Source of the DNA: MGBC114844 sp910585855
GTDB taxonomy: Bacteria; Bacillota; Clostridia; Lachnospirales; Lachnospiraceae
Length of the DNA stretch: 64,000 nt
NCBI GenBank assembly: GCA_965646165.1
Contig: CBFFYP010000007.1
Span: forward strand, 1-64,000
Direction: 5' to 3'
Program-made: the position numbers and the translations under genes
The notes under the pieces: model-generated
The model's input: only the letters and a program-made list of their open reading frames with translations
The model's database searches: none
What the model was told of the DNA's origin: nothing
Part shown: positions 53,867 to 63,920 of the stretch, piece by piece
Position numbering within the stretch: the first letter of the stretch is position 1
How the letters are laid out: each line of letters opens with the position of its first letter

Positions 53867-55261
53867 CTAATAAGCATTTTTATTGATAAACCCTTTAAAG
53901 AAGGTTAAAAACAAAATTTTAAAATCCAGTCCAATTGTCCAATTCTCAATATAATAAAGATCATAATCAATCCGCTTCCGTATAGAAGTATCCCCCCGAT
54001 ACCCATTGATTTGAGCCCAGCCCGTCATCCCGGGTCGAACCTGATGCTTTACCATATACCGAGGAATTTCCTCCCGAAATTTCTCTACATAAAAAGGTCG
54101 TTCCGGCCGAGGTCCTACCAAACTCATATCTCCCCGCAGCACATTGTAAAGCTGTGGCAGCTCATCAATACTGGTCTTTCGAATAAACCGCCCTACTCCG
54201 GTCACTCGTGGATCATTTTTCGTTGTCCACCCATTCTTGACTTCCGCTTCCCGCATTGACCGAAACTTGTACATTTTAAAAGGTCGGTTGTGCAGCCCCA
54301 CCCGCTCCTGACTGTAAAAAATCGGTCCGGGAGAAGTACATTTTACAGCAATCGCCGTAATCAGCATAACAGGTGAAAAAATCACCAAAGCCACCAGCGA
54401 TCCAATCAGATCTACAATCCTCTTCATCACCATATTTACTGTATTTGAAAGCGGCACATAACGAATATTAATGACAGGAAGTCCCAGCAAATCCTCTGTA
54501 TAAGGCTTGGTAGGAATAATATGATTATAATCAGGAATAAACTTAGTATGCACCCCGGACTTTTCACACATATTTACCACTTCCTCAAGCCGTGCATACT
54601 GTGAAATCCCAAGTGTAATCGCAATCTCGTCCAACTTGTTTTCAGGCAGTATAATATTCAGATTGTCAATACACCCAAGTACCTTTACTCCCTTATAAAT
54701 CGTTCCTGCCTCCACCTCATCATCCAAAATACCCCTTACAATATATCCCCACTGAGGATTGGCATTGATTCGATCGATATACCCTTCCGCTGCCCTGCTG
54801 TATCCCACCAAAAGAATATGTTTTAAATTAAATCCTCTTTTACGAAAAGACCGCAGAACCATCCGAATAAAATTTCGCTCCAGTGTTTCCAGAAAAATAT
54901 TAATAATATAAAAGATAAACATCATCTGTCTGGAAAATTCCATCAGACGAAGAATATAGAGTCCGACAATAAAAATCATCAGCCCGACCGTATTTGCCTT
55001 TACAATATTAGAAAGCTCTAAACGCCTCCCCTGTACCCGTTTTGGAGTATACAGATGAAAAATTGCATAAAGTACCAGATAATAAGGCACAATAATACTA
55101 ATCATCAGCATATATTCCCGCATCCTCATTCCCTCTTCCTTCTGCGGAAATAATCCTGACTCCAAACGAATATAGTAAGCAAGCAAATATGAAACTAAAA
55201 TAATAATTCCATCCAGCACCACATGCATACGGTTAAAATACTTCTGATTATCTTTTATCAC
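53867..55261 (-). CDS. Exopolysaccharide polyprenyl glycosylphosphotransferase (WcaJ/WbaP-type)
   Basis: 464 residues. Transfers a hexose 1-phosphate to undecaprenyl phosphate, starting a surface polysaccharide. The N-terminus has about five membrane segments (12-28, 48-68, 85-106, 110-130, and one at about 280-302). A CoA-binding-like Rossmann region lies at about 140-260. The C-terminal sugar-transferase domain holds FKMYKFRSM, TSIDELPQLYNVLRGDMSLVGPRPE and YKFRSM-type membrane re-entrant features. It has the expected length for this family. First enzyme of the polysaccharide locus on the right side. Confidence 0.9.
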   Translation of the reverse strand: MIKDNQKYFNRMHVVLDGIIILVSYLLAYYIRLESGLFPQKEEGMRMREYMLMISIIVPYYLVLYAIFHLYTPKRVQGRRLELSNIVKANTVGLMIFIVGLYILRLMEFSRQMMFIFYIINIFLETLERNFIRMVLRSFRKRGFNLKHILLVGYSRAAEGYIDRINANPQWGYIVRGILDDEVEAGTIYKGVKVLGCIDNLNIILPENKLDEIAITLGISQYARLEEVVNMCEKSGVHTKFIPDYNHIIPTKPYTEDLLGLPVINIRYVPLSNTVNMVMKRIVDLIGSLVALVIFSPVMLITAIAVKCTSPGPIFYSQERVGLHNRPFKMYKFRSMREAEVKNGWTTKNDPRVTGVGRFIRKTSIDELPQLYNVLRGDMSLVGPRPERPFYVEKFREEIPRYMVKHQVRPGMTGWAQINGYRGDTSIRKRIDYDLYYIENWTIGLDFKILFLTFFKGFINKNAY

Positions 55262-55299
55262 GATCTTTCACACAAGTCCTTTCTCCGTTAATTTATCCC

Positions 55300-56274
55300 C
55301 TATTCCGCCCGCCGTCGTATAAACTCATATACATAAAGAAAACAATTCCGAAATAATTCCCATTCGATTTCAATATAATTCCAAACCCGTGAAAAATCAA
55401 ATGAAACTTTTCTTAATTTTTTCCTTTTCTGTATCCCTTCCAATACTCCTGCCGCATACTCCCTGCCAAATCCATTTCGAATAAAAAATCCCCACTTTAC
55501 CAAATATCCCACTAACAAAGGAAAAAAATTAACTGCCAGCATCCCGGAAGGCATATTCTTATAATTCATATACACGCTGTTTCTTGCCGAAAGTTTCACT
55601 TTAAAAGAATTATATTTTGATCCGCTTGTCCCGCTTCCCACATGATAGGCACGAGCCGCCGGACAAAACCAATTCTCATATCCGTAAATTCTAGCCCGAA
55701 ACCCGACATCCATATCCTCCAGATAAGCAAAATGACTCTCGTCAAAATATCCGATCTTTTCAAACACCGCTTTCCGATAAATCGCAGCCGCAGCACAAGC
55801 CGAAAACACCCGCTGTTCCTTTACAAACTCCTTTTCCTTTTGTGCCACTCCCCGCTGAAACTGCCATCCCACCAAACAATACATATCCCCGGCATCATCC
55901 ATCCGCTCCCGCCTGTCAAACTGAAGCAGCTTACTGCTGACCGAAAAAGCCCTAGGATGCCGCTCTATCGCCTTCTCCATTTCTTCGACAAATCCTGCTT
56001 CCACTTCTGTATCATTATTCAGCAGCAATACATAAGGAGTCTGCGCTGTCTGTATTCCATAGTTTACCGCCTTACAAAATCCACAATTTTTCTTAAACCG
56101 AACCACTGTCACTGCCGGAAAATTCTCTTTTATATAGTCCACGCTTCCGTCTGAAGAACCATTATCAATTACCAATGTGCAGAACTCCTTCTGTGTCTGC
56201 TTCGAAAGTGCAGACAAACAGTCCTCTAAAAAATGCTTGCCATTATAATTAGGAATTACCACCGTTGTCTTCAT
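55300..56274 (-). CDS. GT2-family glycosyltransferase (rhamnosyltransferase-like)
   Basis: 324 residues, GT-A fold: TTVVIPNYNGKHFLEDCL, VIDNGSSDGSVDYI, NCGFCKAVNYG and LLLNNDTEVEAGF (DxD-like), with FDESHFAYLEDMDVGFRARI of the rhamnosyltransferase-like group. It overlaps its upstream neighbour by 4 bases (ATGA). It is likely to extend the lipid-linked polysaccharide; donor unknown. Confidence 0.88.
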   Translation of the reverse strand: MKTTVVIPNYNGKHFLEDCLSALSKQTQKEFCTLVIDNGSSDGSVDYIKENFPAVTVVRFKKNCGFCKAVNYGIQTAQTPYVLLLNNDTEVEAGFVEEMEKAIERHPRAFSVSSKLLQFDRRERMDDAGDMYCLVGWQFQRGVAQKEKEFVKEQRVFSACAAAAIYRKAVFEKIGYFDESHFAYLEDMDVGFRARIYGYENWFCPAARAYHVGSGTSGSKYNSFKVKLSARNSVYMNYKNMPSGMLAVNFFPLLVGYLVKWGFFIRNGFGREYAAGVLEGIQKRKKLRKVSFDFSRVWNYIEIEWELFRNCFLYVYEFIRRRAE

Positions 56275-58169
56275 TCCTTCTCCTCCTTCTCTAGTATTCC
56301 ACGAATCATCTGCACATACTCCAATTCTTTGCGAAACCGTTCCTCCGGCTTTTTAAGAGAAAAATCTCCTGCAATCAAAGTCAAATTTGGATTATAATAA
56401 GGATCTCCCCTTAAATCCTCCTCCCACTTTTCAGCAAACCGCACAATCTCCTGATGAAACCGCTTCTGCTTCTGCGGTGTATCCTCTGCTCCCCGTGACT
56501 TTGATTCATAGTGAAACAACTCCACATTCGGGTCAAACACCACCAACTTCTTACAAATATGCCGTATCTTCAAACAAAAATCCACATCATTAAAAGCCAC
56601 TCCCAGCTTTTCATCAAATCCGCCCACAAAATCAAAATCCGCCTGTGACACCATCATACAAGCTGCCGTAACTGCCGAAAGATCCTGTTGACAAACCGCC
56701 CGTGCAAAATACCCCGGCTCTATCCCAAGCTGCCTAGAAAAAGCATGTCCGGCAATCCCGCCAAGCCCGATAATCACCCCGGCATGCTGAATTGTCCTAT
56801 CAGGATAATAAAGCTTTGCCCCAACAACTCCCACCTCTTTACGCTGACAATTTGCAACCATCCGCTCGATCCAATCCGCCGAAATAACCTCCATATCATT
56901 ATTTAAAAACAAAAGATACTCTCCACTAGCAAACGAAACCCCATAATTATTAATCTTAGAAAAATTAAACTCCCCTTTCCATTCCACCACCCGAACCCTC
57001 TCTCTTTTTATCCGTCCTTTCTCATCCCCTCTATCCTCCGTCCCTCCCCCCTGAAGCTCCGAATAATAAGCAAAAGTTTCTGCCTCCACACTATTATTTT
57101 CAATTACAATAATCTCAAAATTTCGATAAGAAGACTTTTGAAAAATGGAATCAATACACCCCTTTAACGTTTCCTTCTCATCCTTATTCGGAATCAAAAT
57201 CGAAACCAAAGGCTCTCCCTGCACCGGATAATCCACCCGATAAAAACCAAGATGTTCCTGCATAAGAACCTCTCCCTCTACCCCGCATCTCTCCAAATGA
57301 GAAGCTATCGCCCTCTGTCCCGCCGTATAACAGTACAGCTTGCTCTGCTGATTTGCCGCAGTTGAATTTTCATGCATCCTCCAATGATACAGCACCCGTG
57401 GAATATGCACAATCTGATTCGCCTGCTCCACACAGCGAAAAATAAAATCATAGTCCTGCGAACCATTATACTCACTGCGAAACCCTCCAACCAGATCTAC
57501 AATCTCCTTTTTCACCACAAAAAAATGACAAATATAATTATTCGCCCGAAGCAAATCTAAATTAAAATCCGACTTAAAATGCGGCTCGGAATACACCGTA
57601 GAATCCCCATTTACCTTATCCTCATCCGTATAAATCACATCCGCCTGCCGTTCCAAAATCGCCTTTCGAACCTCATAAAGCGCATCCGGCGTCAGCAAAT
57701 CATCATGATCAAATAATGCCAGATACTCCCCGGAGGTCATCTGAATACAAACATTCGTATTCTCAGAAATTCCTCCATTCTCCTCCAGCTTCCGATACTT
57801 CACCCTCCCATCCTTCTTCACTATCTCCCGACACCAATCCCCAACCCAAGCATGTTCCTCATCACTCCCATCTGCCAGACAAAGCTCCCATCCAGAATAA
57901 CTCTGATCCAAAACCGAATGTATCATCTCCTTAAGAAAAAAAAGAGGCGTATTATAAAGAGGCACTAAAACACTAATCACCACTTCCTCTTCAAACCGCT
58001 CCCGACTCTGACGAAGCAATTCTTCCTTAGAAGGAAGCTCCTCTTTCCGCCATTCCATATAATCCATCTGAGGCTTAAACTGATTTGCTACTTTCTTCAT
58101 AAAAACCGCCGGTCCTTCTTTCACCAAAACCCGAACCGCCTTTAAACACTTCTTCGGAATATTCTTCAT
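56271..58169 (-). CDS. Bifunctional GT2 glycosyltransferase (two GT2 domains)
   Basis: 632 residues. The first GT2 domain (about 65-300) has ISVLVPLYNTPLFFL, GGISENTNVCI and LFDHDDLLTPDAL. The second (about 320-560) has VSILIPNKDEKETL, NNYGVSFASGEYLLFLNNDMEV and AFNDVDFCLKI. The end is helical and acidic. Tandem GT2 enzymes often build two-sugar repeats of wall polysaccharide such as rhamnan-type polymers. A family A repeat lies 77 bases upstream. Confidence 0.88.
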   Translation of the reverse strand: MKNIPKKCLKAVRVLVKEGPAVFMKKVANQFKPQMDYMEWRKEELPSKEELLRQSRERFEEEVVISVLVPLYNTPLFFLKEMIHSVLDQSYSGWELCLADGSDEEHAWVGDWCREIVKKDGRVKYRKLEENGGISENTNVCIQMTSGEYLALFDHDDLLTPDALYEVRKAILERQADVIYTDEDKVNGDSTVYSEPHFKSDFNLDLLRANNYICHFFVVKKEIVDLVGGFRSEYNGSQDYDFIFRCVEQANQIVHIPRVLYHWRMHENSTAANQQSKLYCYTAGQRAIASHLERCGVEGEVLMQEHLGFYRVDYPVQGEPLVSILIPNKDEKETLKGCIDSIFQKSSYRNFEIIVIENNSVEAETFAYYSELQGGGTEDRGDEKGRIKRERVRVVEWKGEFNFSKINNYGVSFASGEYLLFLNNDMEVISADWIERMVANCQRKEVGVVGAKLYYPDRTIQHAGVIIGLGGIAGHAFSRQLGIEPGYFARAVCQQDLSAVTAACMMVSQADFDFVGGFDEKLGVAFNDVDFCLKIRHICKKLVVFDPNVELFHYESKSRGAEDTPQKQKRFHQEIVRFAEKWEEDLRGDPYYNPNLTLIAGDFSLKKPEERFRKELEYVQMIRGILEKEEKE

Positions 58170-58245
58170 AACATTCTACCACTCCTAATCATAATAAAAT
58201 TTGATCCATATTGGGGAAAAATCGCTGCAAAATGTATTCCCATAG

Positions 58246-58577
58246 CGGACGCCGGACTGGAGGAAGCATTTGAGATTGCTGCTTGACTCTCCGAAAAGCA
58301 AGAAGGTCTAAGACTTCTGCCGACAGATGCATCCAACCGGACGAACCGGGGCGCAATTCGCCCATTTGGCAGCCAAAACTTAACTAACATAAGAAAAAAT
58401 CATCCAGCCACAAGCTATTCCCTTCTCTACACAATGGGCTAAACACGCCCCTTTTTTTGCACGCACTGCGCCTGGCAGCACGTGCAAAAAATTCTACTAT
58501 TGAAGCAGAAGTCCAAGACCTTCTAACTTTTCTCCGAAGGCGCTGCAATCCCAAACGCTTTCTCCAATCCGACTGAG
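58246..58577 (-). repeat. Family A structured repeat, copy A2
   Basis: About 332 bases. Long inverted arms of the same design as A1 (58250-58280 with 58548-58577, second stem 58290-58320 with 58503-58530). Several positions differ on both arms in a pair-preserving way, and most of the remaining mismatches become G-U when read on the minus strand. Internal blocks CCGG-ACGAA-CCGG, GCGCAATTCGCC, GGGCTAAACACGCCCC and a TTTTTTGCACG / CGTGCAAAAAA hairpin are shared with A0 and A1. Confidence 0.82.
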
Positions 58578-58955
58578 TATTCCAACCAAAACAATTATAT
58601 CTATAATGAACCTAAATACACTCGACACCATCACAAATAAAAGTCTGGTTGACGCTTTTCCACTATAAAACATGAAACAAACTTTTACAATAATATAATA
58701 TGATTTTAACAAAAATCGACTTGCAGAAATTATATCAATTACCTTGATATATTCTATTTTATCTTAATCTTTATTGCAAATTTTAATACTACAGTGAACA
58801 CTTCAAATGGAGTCACCTGCTACGGATAAAAAATCTCATATAATTCTAGTCTAGTAAATTCATTCTCATTTATATCCACTACAAATTTATTCGCTGCAGG
58901 AAGGAAAAAAACTATTTGCTACAACGTTCCTAGGCAACTTTACTTTCTGTTTGGA
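58578..58955. other. Intergenic spacer between A2 and B3
   Basis: About 380 AT-rich bases. I see no convincing gene, terminator or repeat here. The stretch may hold remnants of a lost gene; no frame longer than a few dozen codons looks protein-like. Confidence 0.3.
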
Positions 58956-59106
58956 ATACACAGCCGGAATCGGAAGGGTGGTCTGCGCAGGGTCATCATT
59001 TCCCGTCGGCACTTAGGTGCTGTACTTTAGCACCTTAGTGTCCGCTACGAGGAAATGCTAAGCGAAAGCGGGCCCGGAGCAGACTTCCCTTCCGATTCCG
59101 GCGTCC
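58956..59106 (+). ncRNA. Family B structured element, copy B3
   Basis: 151 bases. The outer stem GCCGGAATCGGAAGGG / CCCTTCCGATTCCGGC is perfectly paired, although its sequence differs from B1 and B2. CATTTCC/GGAAATG, the apical GGCACTTAGGTGCT / AGCACCTTAGTGTC hairpin and a GCGAAAGC tetraloop hairpin are present. It lies 45 bases beyond the stop of the YfhO gene. Confidence 0.78.
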
Positions 59107-59150
59107 GACTATAGACCAATCACATTTCTCCTCTGATTCCGGCGTCCGAT

Positions 59151-61973
59151 TTATTCAAATGTAGTGCAGAAAACATCCACTTTTTTCTGAATTCGCTTCT
59201 GAAACACAATTCCTGTAATCAAAAGAATCACTCCAACTCCTGCAACTCCAATCAGTTTCCAAACAGACCAAGGTTCATACCGAAATTCTACTGTATGTGT
59301 CCCACTTTCCGGCAAATAAACCGCCCGCATCAAAAAATTAGCTTTAAATAATTCGGCTCGTTCTCCGTCAATATAAACCGCCCATTCGTCATCATAATAC
59401 TCATTAAACAATAAAAACCGTCCCTCAGAGAGTGAAACTTCCAAAACGGTACTATCATCTTTTTCTGAAACTAACCGAACTTTGTCTGCATCTGTCAGCT
59501 TTCCAAATGAGATCTGACCATAAGGGGCATTTCTAATATCCGTTGACTTTATTGTTCTTAGTTTTTCCCATAAAAGGGCTTCTGTTATACTCCCTTTATA
59601 GTAATCGGTAGAAATAAAAACGGTATTCGGTAAAAACTCTTCTGCCATCCAAGCAAGTGTTGTCATTTCGGAATCTCCGATAAAGGCGGTATCGCAAAGA
59701 ATAAACCGTTCAGTCCATTCGTTTAGCTGCTTAATAAACAGTCCATCTTTTCCATCATAAATAGGAATCCAGTTTTTATCGGTGAATCCAAGCGATAAAA
59801 TTAAATCGGCATCTATTTTTTCTCCATTTACAATTAAATCCCCCCGATATGCGTTCTTTCCAGATCGCCATACGGTAACGGGAAGTTTTTCTGTTTGTGC
59901 CGTATTATAAATATATAGTTCATAGGTCTTTCCGGCAGAATCTTTAATGGTATCAAATTCCATCAAAAGATATCCGTTGTCTACCAGCATAAAAAGGGGA
60001 TAGCCTTTCTCACAGATTATACGCCCGCTTTCCTTTTCTAAAAGCTGCAGACGAAGTTCTTCTTTACTGTCATATGTGTTTCCAAAAGTAGCTGCCTGAA
60101 TCTGAAGACAGGAAAACTCGTCCCGATTTACAGTAAATGTCTGCCGAACATATTTTTCACTGTGCAGATCCCCTACGGAAGTCTGTCCGTCCCGATCTTC
60201 TATATAGGATACCATTTCGTATTTTTTTGTATCTGCAATATATTTTACACCAAGATATTTTAGTAAGTTATAATTTTGAATCTCCCAAACAGCCGTGCGT
60301 GTAGGAGTGGTATAATACCATTCGTCCATTATGCTAAAGTATAAGGTTAAATCCGCATTTGTGTTAATTAAATTGTGAGAACGGGAATCTTTTAATCCGT
60401 AAAATACATTCATGTTTGGGAAAAAGGTCCATGTGTCTACGGCTGTAATTCGTTCTCCGTTCGTTGTATGCTCCTGTAAATATGCAATTGAATCGGTGGC
60501 ATCTGGAATGTCTTTTGCTCCTTTCTCAATAAAAGGCAAATAGCTGCTGGCAAAACCTCCTAAATCGAAAACGGCAATGATGCAAAGAAAAGCTAGGATT
60601 TCCTTTCTTCCCCACCATGCGTAAAAAAACAGACAGAGTGCACTGATTAGAATGTAGCATAAAACAAGTATTTTTGTATCTGTGAGTGTTTCTGAAAGTA
60701 ACGACCAGTCCAATTCGGAAAAAAATACCCAGCCGCCCAATACCAGAAAGACAGCAGGCAGCAACAGATACCAATGTTTTTTATAGTATTCCCGGTTTCG
60801 CATCATATCATCTATATGAAACCCGGATAAAATGGATATTGTAAAGTTAAAAAGTACTAAAACCCGAAACTTATTGGAAGTATTAACTGCCGGCAGTTTT
60901 GTATAAATAAAATCCAGTGAGTGAGTATAGATCAAAAGCAGCAGTACCAATGCCGATCCTGCCCAATACCAGATATTTTTTCGTTTATGCAGCCGAATAA
61001 ATGTACAAAACAGCAAAATCAGTCCAATCATTCCGATATAAAAGGTACATTCATTAAAATGCCGATCTAACTCCTGCGTCCAATCTGGATAATAAGAAAG
61101 GGAGAGATAAAAGGCTTCCAATGTATCATATCCCTGATTTCGTCTGGACTCTGTATAGCCATTCGAGCCTACCGAAAGCAAAAGTTGTGCTGTATAGGGA
61201 AAGCTGAGCAGTCCTGCTGTTACAACCGAACTGCCAAACTCGCAAAAGACAGTCGCAATCTTTCGAATATCTTTTCGATATCGATGAATAGTGAGAACTA
61301 CAATCCAAAATCCCAATAAATATAAAAAATAAGCAGCAAATGTAGGCATCCCTGCTGCCAGCATAAGATAAAGTATCAGTGCCAGCCATATTGCATCCGA
61401 TACCTTTCTTTTTTGAACCAATCTCCATACCAATAAAAAAGCAAAAGGTGCAAACATCGCCACATCACTATGCGGCCAGCTATGCCAGCATACCAGCGAT
61501 GAACAAAATGTATATAAAATTCCGCTCAGTACTGCAGGCAGTTTTTGACATCCTAACTCCCGAACCAGCAAGTACATAGCAAAAAAAGCCATAATAAACT
61601 GAAATACTGACTTTATCCATGTTGCTGCTCCAAGCGGAAGCAGATATAAAAGATAAAGCGGATACATCACAATCGAAATATCCTCTTTTGCTCCCATTCC
61701 AATCATATTGTTCCAAAACTGGTAGGACTCCCCGCTTCTCATCGTAGAAAAAATCGTCTGAATCAAATTATCCATTGTATCGGAAAGAATCGGACCTTTT
61801 GTATCGACATTTAAACTTTTCCAAGGAATCATACGGTAAACCAGATTAGAATAAGACAAACGATACATTCCAAATATCATATCCCGATACACATAAAGAA
61901 CTGCCCCTAAAATTCCTAAAAGAATCGGCCAGTTCGCCCGCAAAAACGTATTAATCTTCTTTTTTAATATCAT
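59151..61973 (-). CDS. YfhO-family multi-pass membrane protein
   Basis: 940 residues, with about a dozen hydrophobic segments in the N-terminal 470 residues and one near the C-terminus (KLIGVAGVGVILLITGIVF), plus a large extracellular beta-rich region between them. YfhO/GT-C-type proteins are lipid-linked-sugar glycosyltransferases that decorate wall polymers; motif WKSLNVDTKGPILSDTMDN in the first loop fits that group. It overlaps the upstream GT2 gene by 23 bases, and the pair (polyprenyl-P-sugar synthase plus GT-C) is a usual functional combination. Confidence 0.85.
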   Translation of the reverse strand: MILKKKINTFLRANWPILLGILGAVLYVYRDMIFGMYRLSYSNLVYRMIPWKSLNVDTKGPILSDTMDNLIQTIFSTMRSGESYQFWNNMIGMGAKEDISIVMYPLYLLYLLPLGAATWIKSVFQFIMAFFAMYLLVRELGCQKLPAVLSGILYTFCSSLVCWHSWPHSDVAMFAPFAFLLVWRLVQKRKVSDAIWLALILYLMLAAGMPTFAAYFLYLLGFWIVVLTIHRYRKDIRKIATVFCEFGSSVVTAGLLSFPYTAQLLLSVGSNGYTESRRNQGYDTLEAFYLSLSYYPDWTQELDRHFNECTFYIGMIGLILLFCTFIRLHKRKNIWYWAGSALVLLLLIYTHSLDFIYTKLPAVNTSNKFRVLVLFNFTISILSGFHIDDMMRNREYYKKHWYLLLPAVFLVLGGWVFFSELDWSLLSETLTDTKILVLCYILISALCLFFYAWWGRKEILAFLCIIAVFDLGGFASSYLPFIEKGAKDIPDATDSIAYLQEHTTNGERITAVDTWTFFPNMNVFYGLKDSRSHNLINTNADLTLYFSIMDEWYYTTPTRTAVWEIQNYNLLKYLGVKYIADTKKYEMVSYIEDRDGQTSVGDLHSEKYVRQTFTVNRDEFSCLQIQAATFGNTYDSKEELRLQLLEKESGRIICEKGYPLFMLVDNGYLLMEFDTIKDSAGKTYELYIYNTAQTEKLPVTVWRSGKNAYRGDLIVNGEKIDADLILSLGFTDKNWIPIYDGKDGLFIKQLNEWTERFILCDTAFIGDSEMTTLAWMAEEFLPNTVFISTDYYKGSITEALLWEKLRTIKSTDIRNAPYGQISFGKLTDADKVRLVSEKDDSTVLEVSLSEGRFLLFNEYYDDEWAVYIDGERAELFKANFLMRAVYLPESGTHTVEFRYEPWSVWKLIGVAGVGVILLITGIVFQKRIQKKVDVFCTTFE

Positions 61974-62910
61974 TGTCGTAATCCATCTTTCTTACCCGAT
62001 ACTGAATATCTTCTAAAATCTTTCTATTTGCTGCAATAATATCTGCCTGAAGTCCCACAATAAAAGTCTGAAATCCAAGCATCATCAAAGTACTTGCCAA
62101 TATAAGGGACTGTACATGTCCGTTCCCTTCTCCCATTGCAATAAACACCAAAAAACGAACTCCAAGAATAAATCCAAGTGCAAACACTGTCCCGCCGACA
62201 AGTGAAAAAAACTGCATTGGCTTATACATGACAAAAGCCCGTACAATCGTAACAATCGACTTTTTCACATATCCAAACATACTTTTAAACAACCGGGATT
62301 TGCGAAGTTCTGGATTGGTACGAATCGGTACAGAAGTCATAGCAATCTTCTCCCGCCCTGCCTGTACAATCGTTTCCAACGTATACGTATATTCATTTAC
62401 TACATTTAAATGCATTGCCGCATCTCTGCTGTAAGCCCGAAACCCGCTTGGTGCATCTGGAATATCTGTCTTAGAAGCAATCCGCACCACATAACTTCCA
62501 AAATGCTGCAGCTTCTTTTTTAGAGGAGAAAAATGTGCTGTCTGATCGATCGGACGCTCCCCAATCACAATATCTGTCTTTCCCTCTAAAATCGGTCGAA
62601 CCAACTTCTCAATATCCGCTGCCACATATTGATTGTCTGCATCCGTATTGACAATAATATCCGCCCCGTTTCTCAAACAGGCATCCAACCCCGCCATAAA
62701 TCCATAAGCCAGCCCCTTATTTCGTCTAAAATTCACGACATAATTCACACCCCATTTTCTGGCAACCTCTACTGTCTTATCCTTACTTCCATCATTAATA
62801 ATCAAATATTCAATCTTATCAATCCCATCAATCTGTCTGGGCAAATCATTTAATGCAATATGAAGTGTTTCCTCTTCATTATAGCAAGGTATCTGAATTA
62901 TCAGTTTCAT
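61951..62910 (-). CDS. Dolichol/polyprenyl-phosphate sugar synthase (GT2, GtrB-like)
   Basis: 319 residues. The GT2 domain (1-215) has IIQIPCYNEEETL, IINDGSKDKTVEVA, GLAYGFMAGLDACL and NTDADNQY (DxD). Two C-terminal membrane helices (about 232-256 and 268-290) match GtrB/DPM-like enzymes that make polyprenyl-phosphate sugars at the inner membrane face. YfhO next to it is the probable user of that lipid donor. The start overlaps the stop of the GT4 gene by four bases (ATGA). Confidence 0.9.
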   Translation of the reverse strand: MKLIIQIPCYNEEETLHIALNDLPRQIDGIDKIEYLIINDGSKDKTVEVARKWGVNYVVNFRRNKGLAYGFMAGLDACLRNGADIIVNTDADNQYVAADIEKLVRPILEGKTDIVIGERPIDQTAHFSPLKKKLQHFGSYVVRIASKTDIPDAPSGFRAYSRDAAMHLNVVNEYTYTLETIVQAGREKIAMTSVPIRTNPELRKSRLFKSMFGYVKKSIVTIVRAFVMYKPMQFFSLVGGTVFALGFILGVRFLVFIAMGEGNGHVQSLILASTLMMLGFQTFIVGLQADIIAANRKILEDIQYRVRKMDYDNDIKKED

Positions 62911-63863
62911 TCGTCTTCTCCTTTAATTTCAAGAATCTTCCTAGCAAGTGCCTGCGGGTTTCCCATTTCTACAAAATAAATTCCATCCATCTCTTCCGAA
63001 TAAAGCTCCCGATTAGCCGGATTCTCCCCTAATATCATAGGTTTTTCCATAGCACGATAAATATAAGCCTTTCCGGGAATCGTCCGCCTAGCTTTCGCAA
63101 TCTCTTTATTAAAATGCCCTGCCAAACACAAATCAGCCTGAGCAATCGCATCCGCAAGCTGCTCCTGTGAAAGCCACGAGATATAAGTAATCGTATCACT
63201 TTCCACTTTCTTATAACTTCCCTCAATCGGTCCAATCAAAGTAAAATGGATCTCACGATTCTTCCGCAAAATCTGTGCTGATTTTAACACAATATCAACG
63301 CCTTGTAAAGGCAGAATACTCCCAAAATAAAGTACTTCAAAAAAATCCCCATTTTTTTTCTTGTCCCTAGGATAATAAATACAAGTATCTGCTTCCAGAT
63401 ACAAAGTATACATCTTCTGAAAAGAAGCCCCAAATTCCTCTGCAAAATACTTCCCATGCTCCTTTGTATCACAAATAATCCAATCTGCAAGCGAAATCGT
63501 CTTCCGATCCAAATACTTCAAAAACTTCCCGATCAAACTCCCCTGCCTAAATTTCTTCCGATCAAACACCAAGGTATCATACATCGAAATAAAAAAATCA
63601 ACTACAACCGATTTTTTTCGAAATTTCCATGCCCAAAACGGAAGAACCAACTGAGGAGCAAATCCTATAAAAATCTCACTATAATCTTTTACCCTACAAA
63701 ACAACAACTTCCTATAAACCGTAAAAAGACGTTTCAAATAACTGCCTGAAAAAGAACCAATCATATCCACTTCCCGATCTTTCGATTTCAGAAGATTTAT
63801 TTCCTGTGTATTACGTAAATAATCCAAATTTTTGGTTGTAATAAAAAGTGTTTTTTTCTTCAA
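62907..63863 (-). CDS. GT4-like glycosyltransferase
   Basis: 318 residues, GT-B fold. FEVLYFGSILPLQGVDIVLKSAQIL, FTLIGPIEGSYKK, and RRTIPGKAYIYRAMEKPMILGEN are the C-terminal donor-binding features (PGK-Y-R-A and an E near the end). The start is placed at TTG 63861-63863, with AGGAGG 8 bases upstream, giving MKKKTLFITTKN; the longer ATG frame runs into the upstream repeat. It is the most upstream gene of this block inside the window. Confidence 0.8.
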   Translation of the reverse strand: MKKKTLFITTKNLDYLRNTQEINLLKSKDREVDMIGSFSGSYLKRLFTVYRKLLFCRVKDYSEIFIGFAPQLVLPFWAWKFRKKSVVVDFFISMYDTLVFDRKKFRQGSLIGKFLKYLDRKTISLADWIICDTKEHGKYFAEEFGASFQKMYTLYLEADTCIYYPRDKKKNGDFFEVLYFGSILPLQGVDIVLKSAQILRKNREIHFTLIGPIEGSYKKVESDTITYISWLSQEQLADAIAQADLCLAGHFNKEIAKARRTIPGKAYIYRAMEKPMILGENPANRELYSEEMDGIYFVEMGNPQALARKILEIKGEDE

Positions 63864-63920
63864 TTTACAATCCTCCTGCAATATAGGTTTTTCTAAGCCA
63901 AATACCAAAGCTTTTCTGAA

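Noticed and set aside
52268..59106. Calling family B a HEARO/omega-type or other named RNA
   Set aside because: Length is similar but I see no associated HNH gene and cannot align to a consensus by eye.
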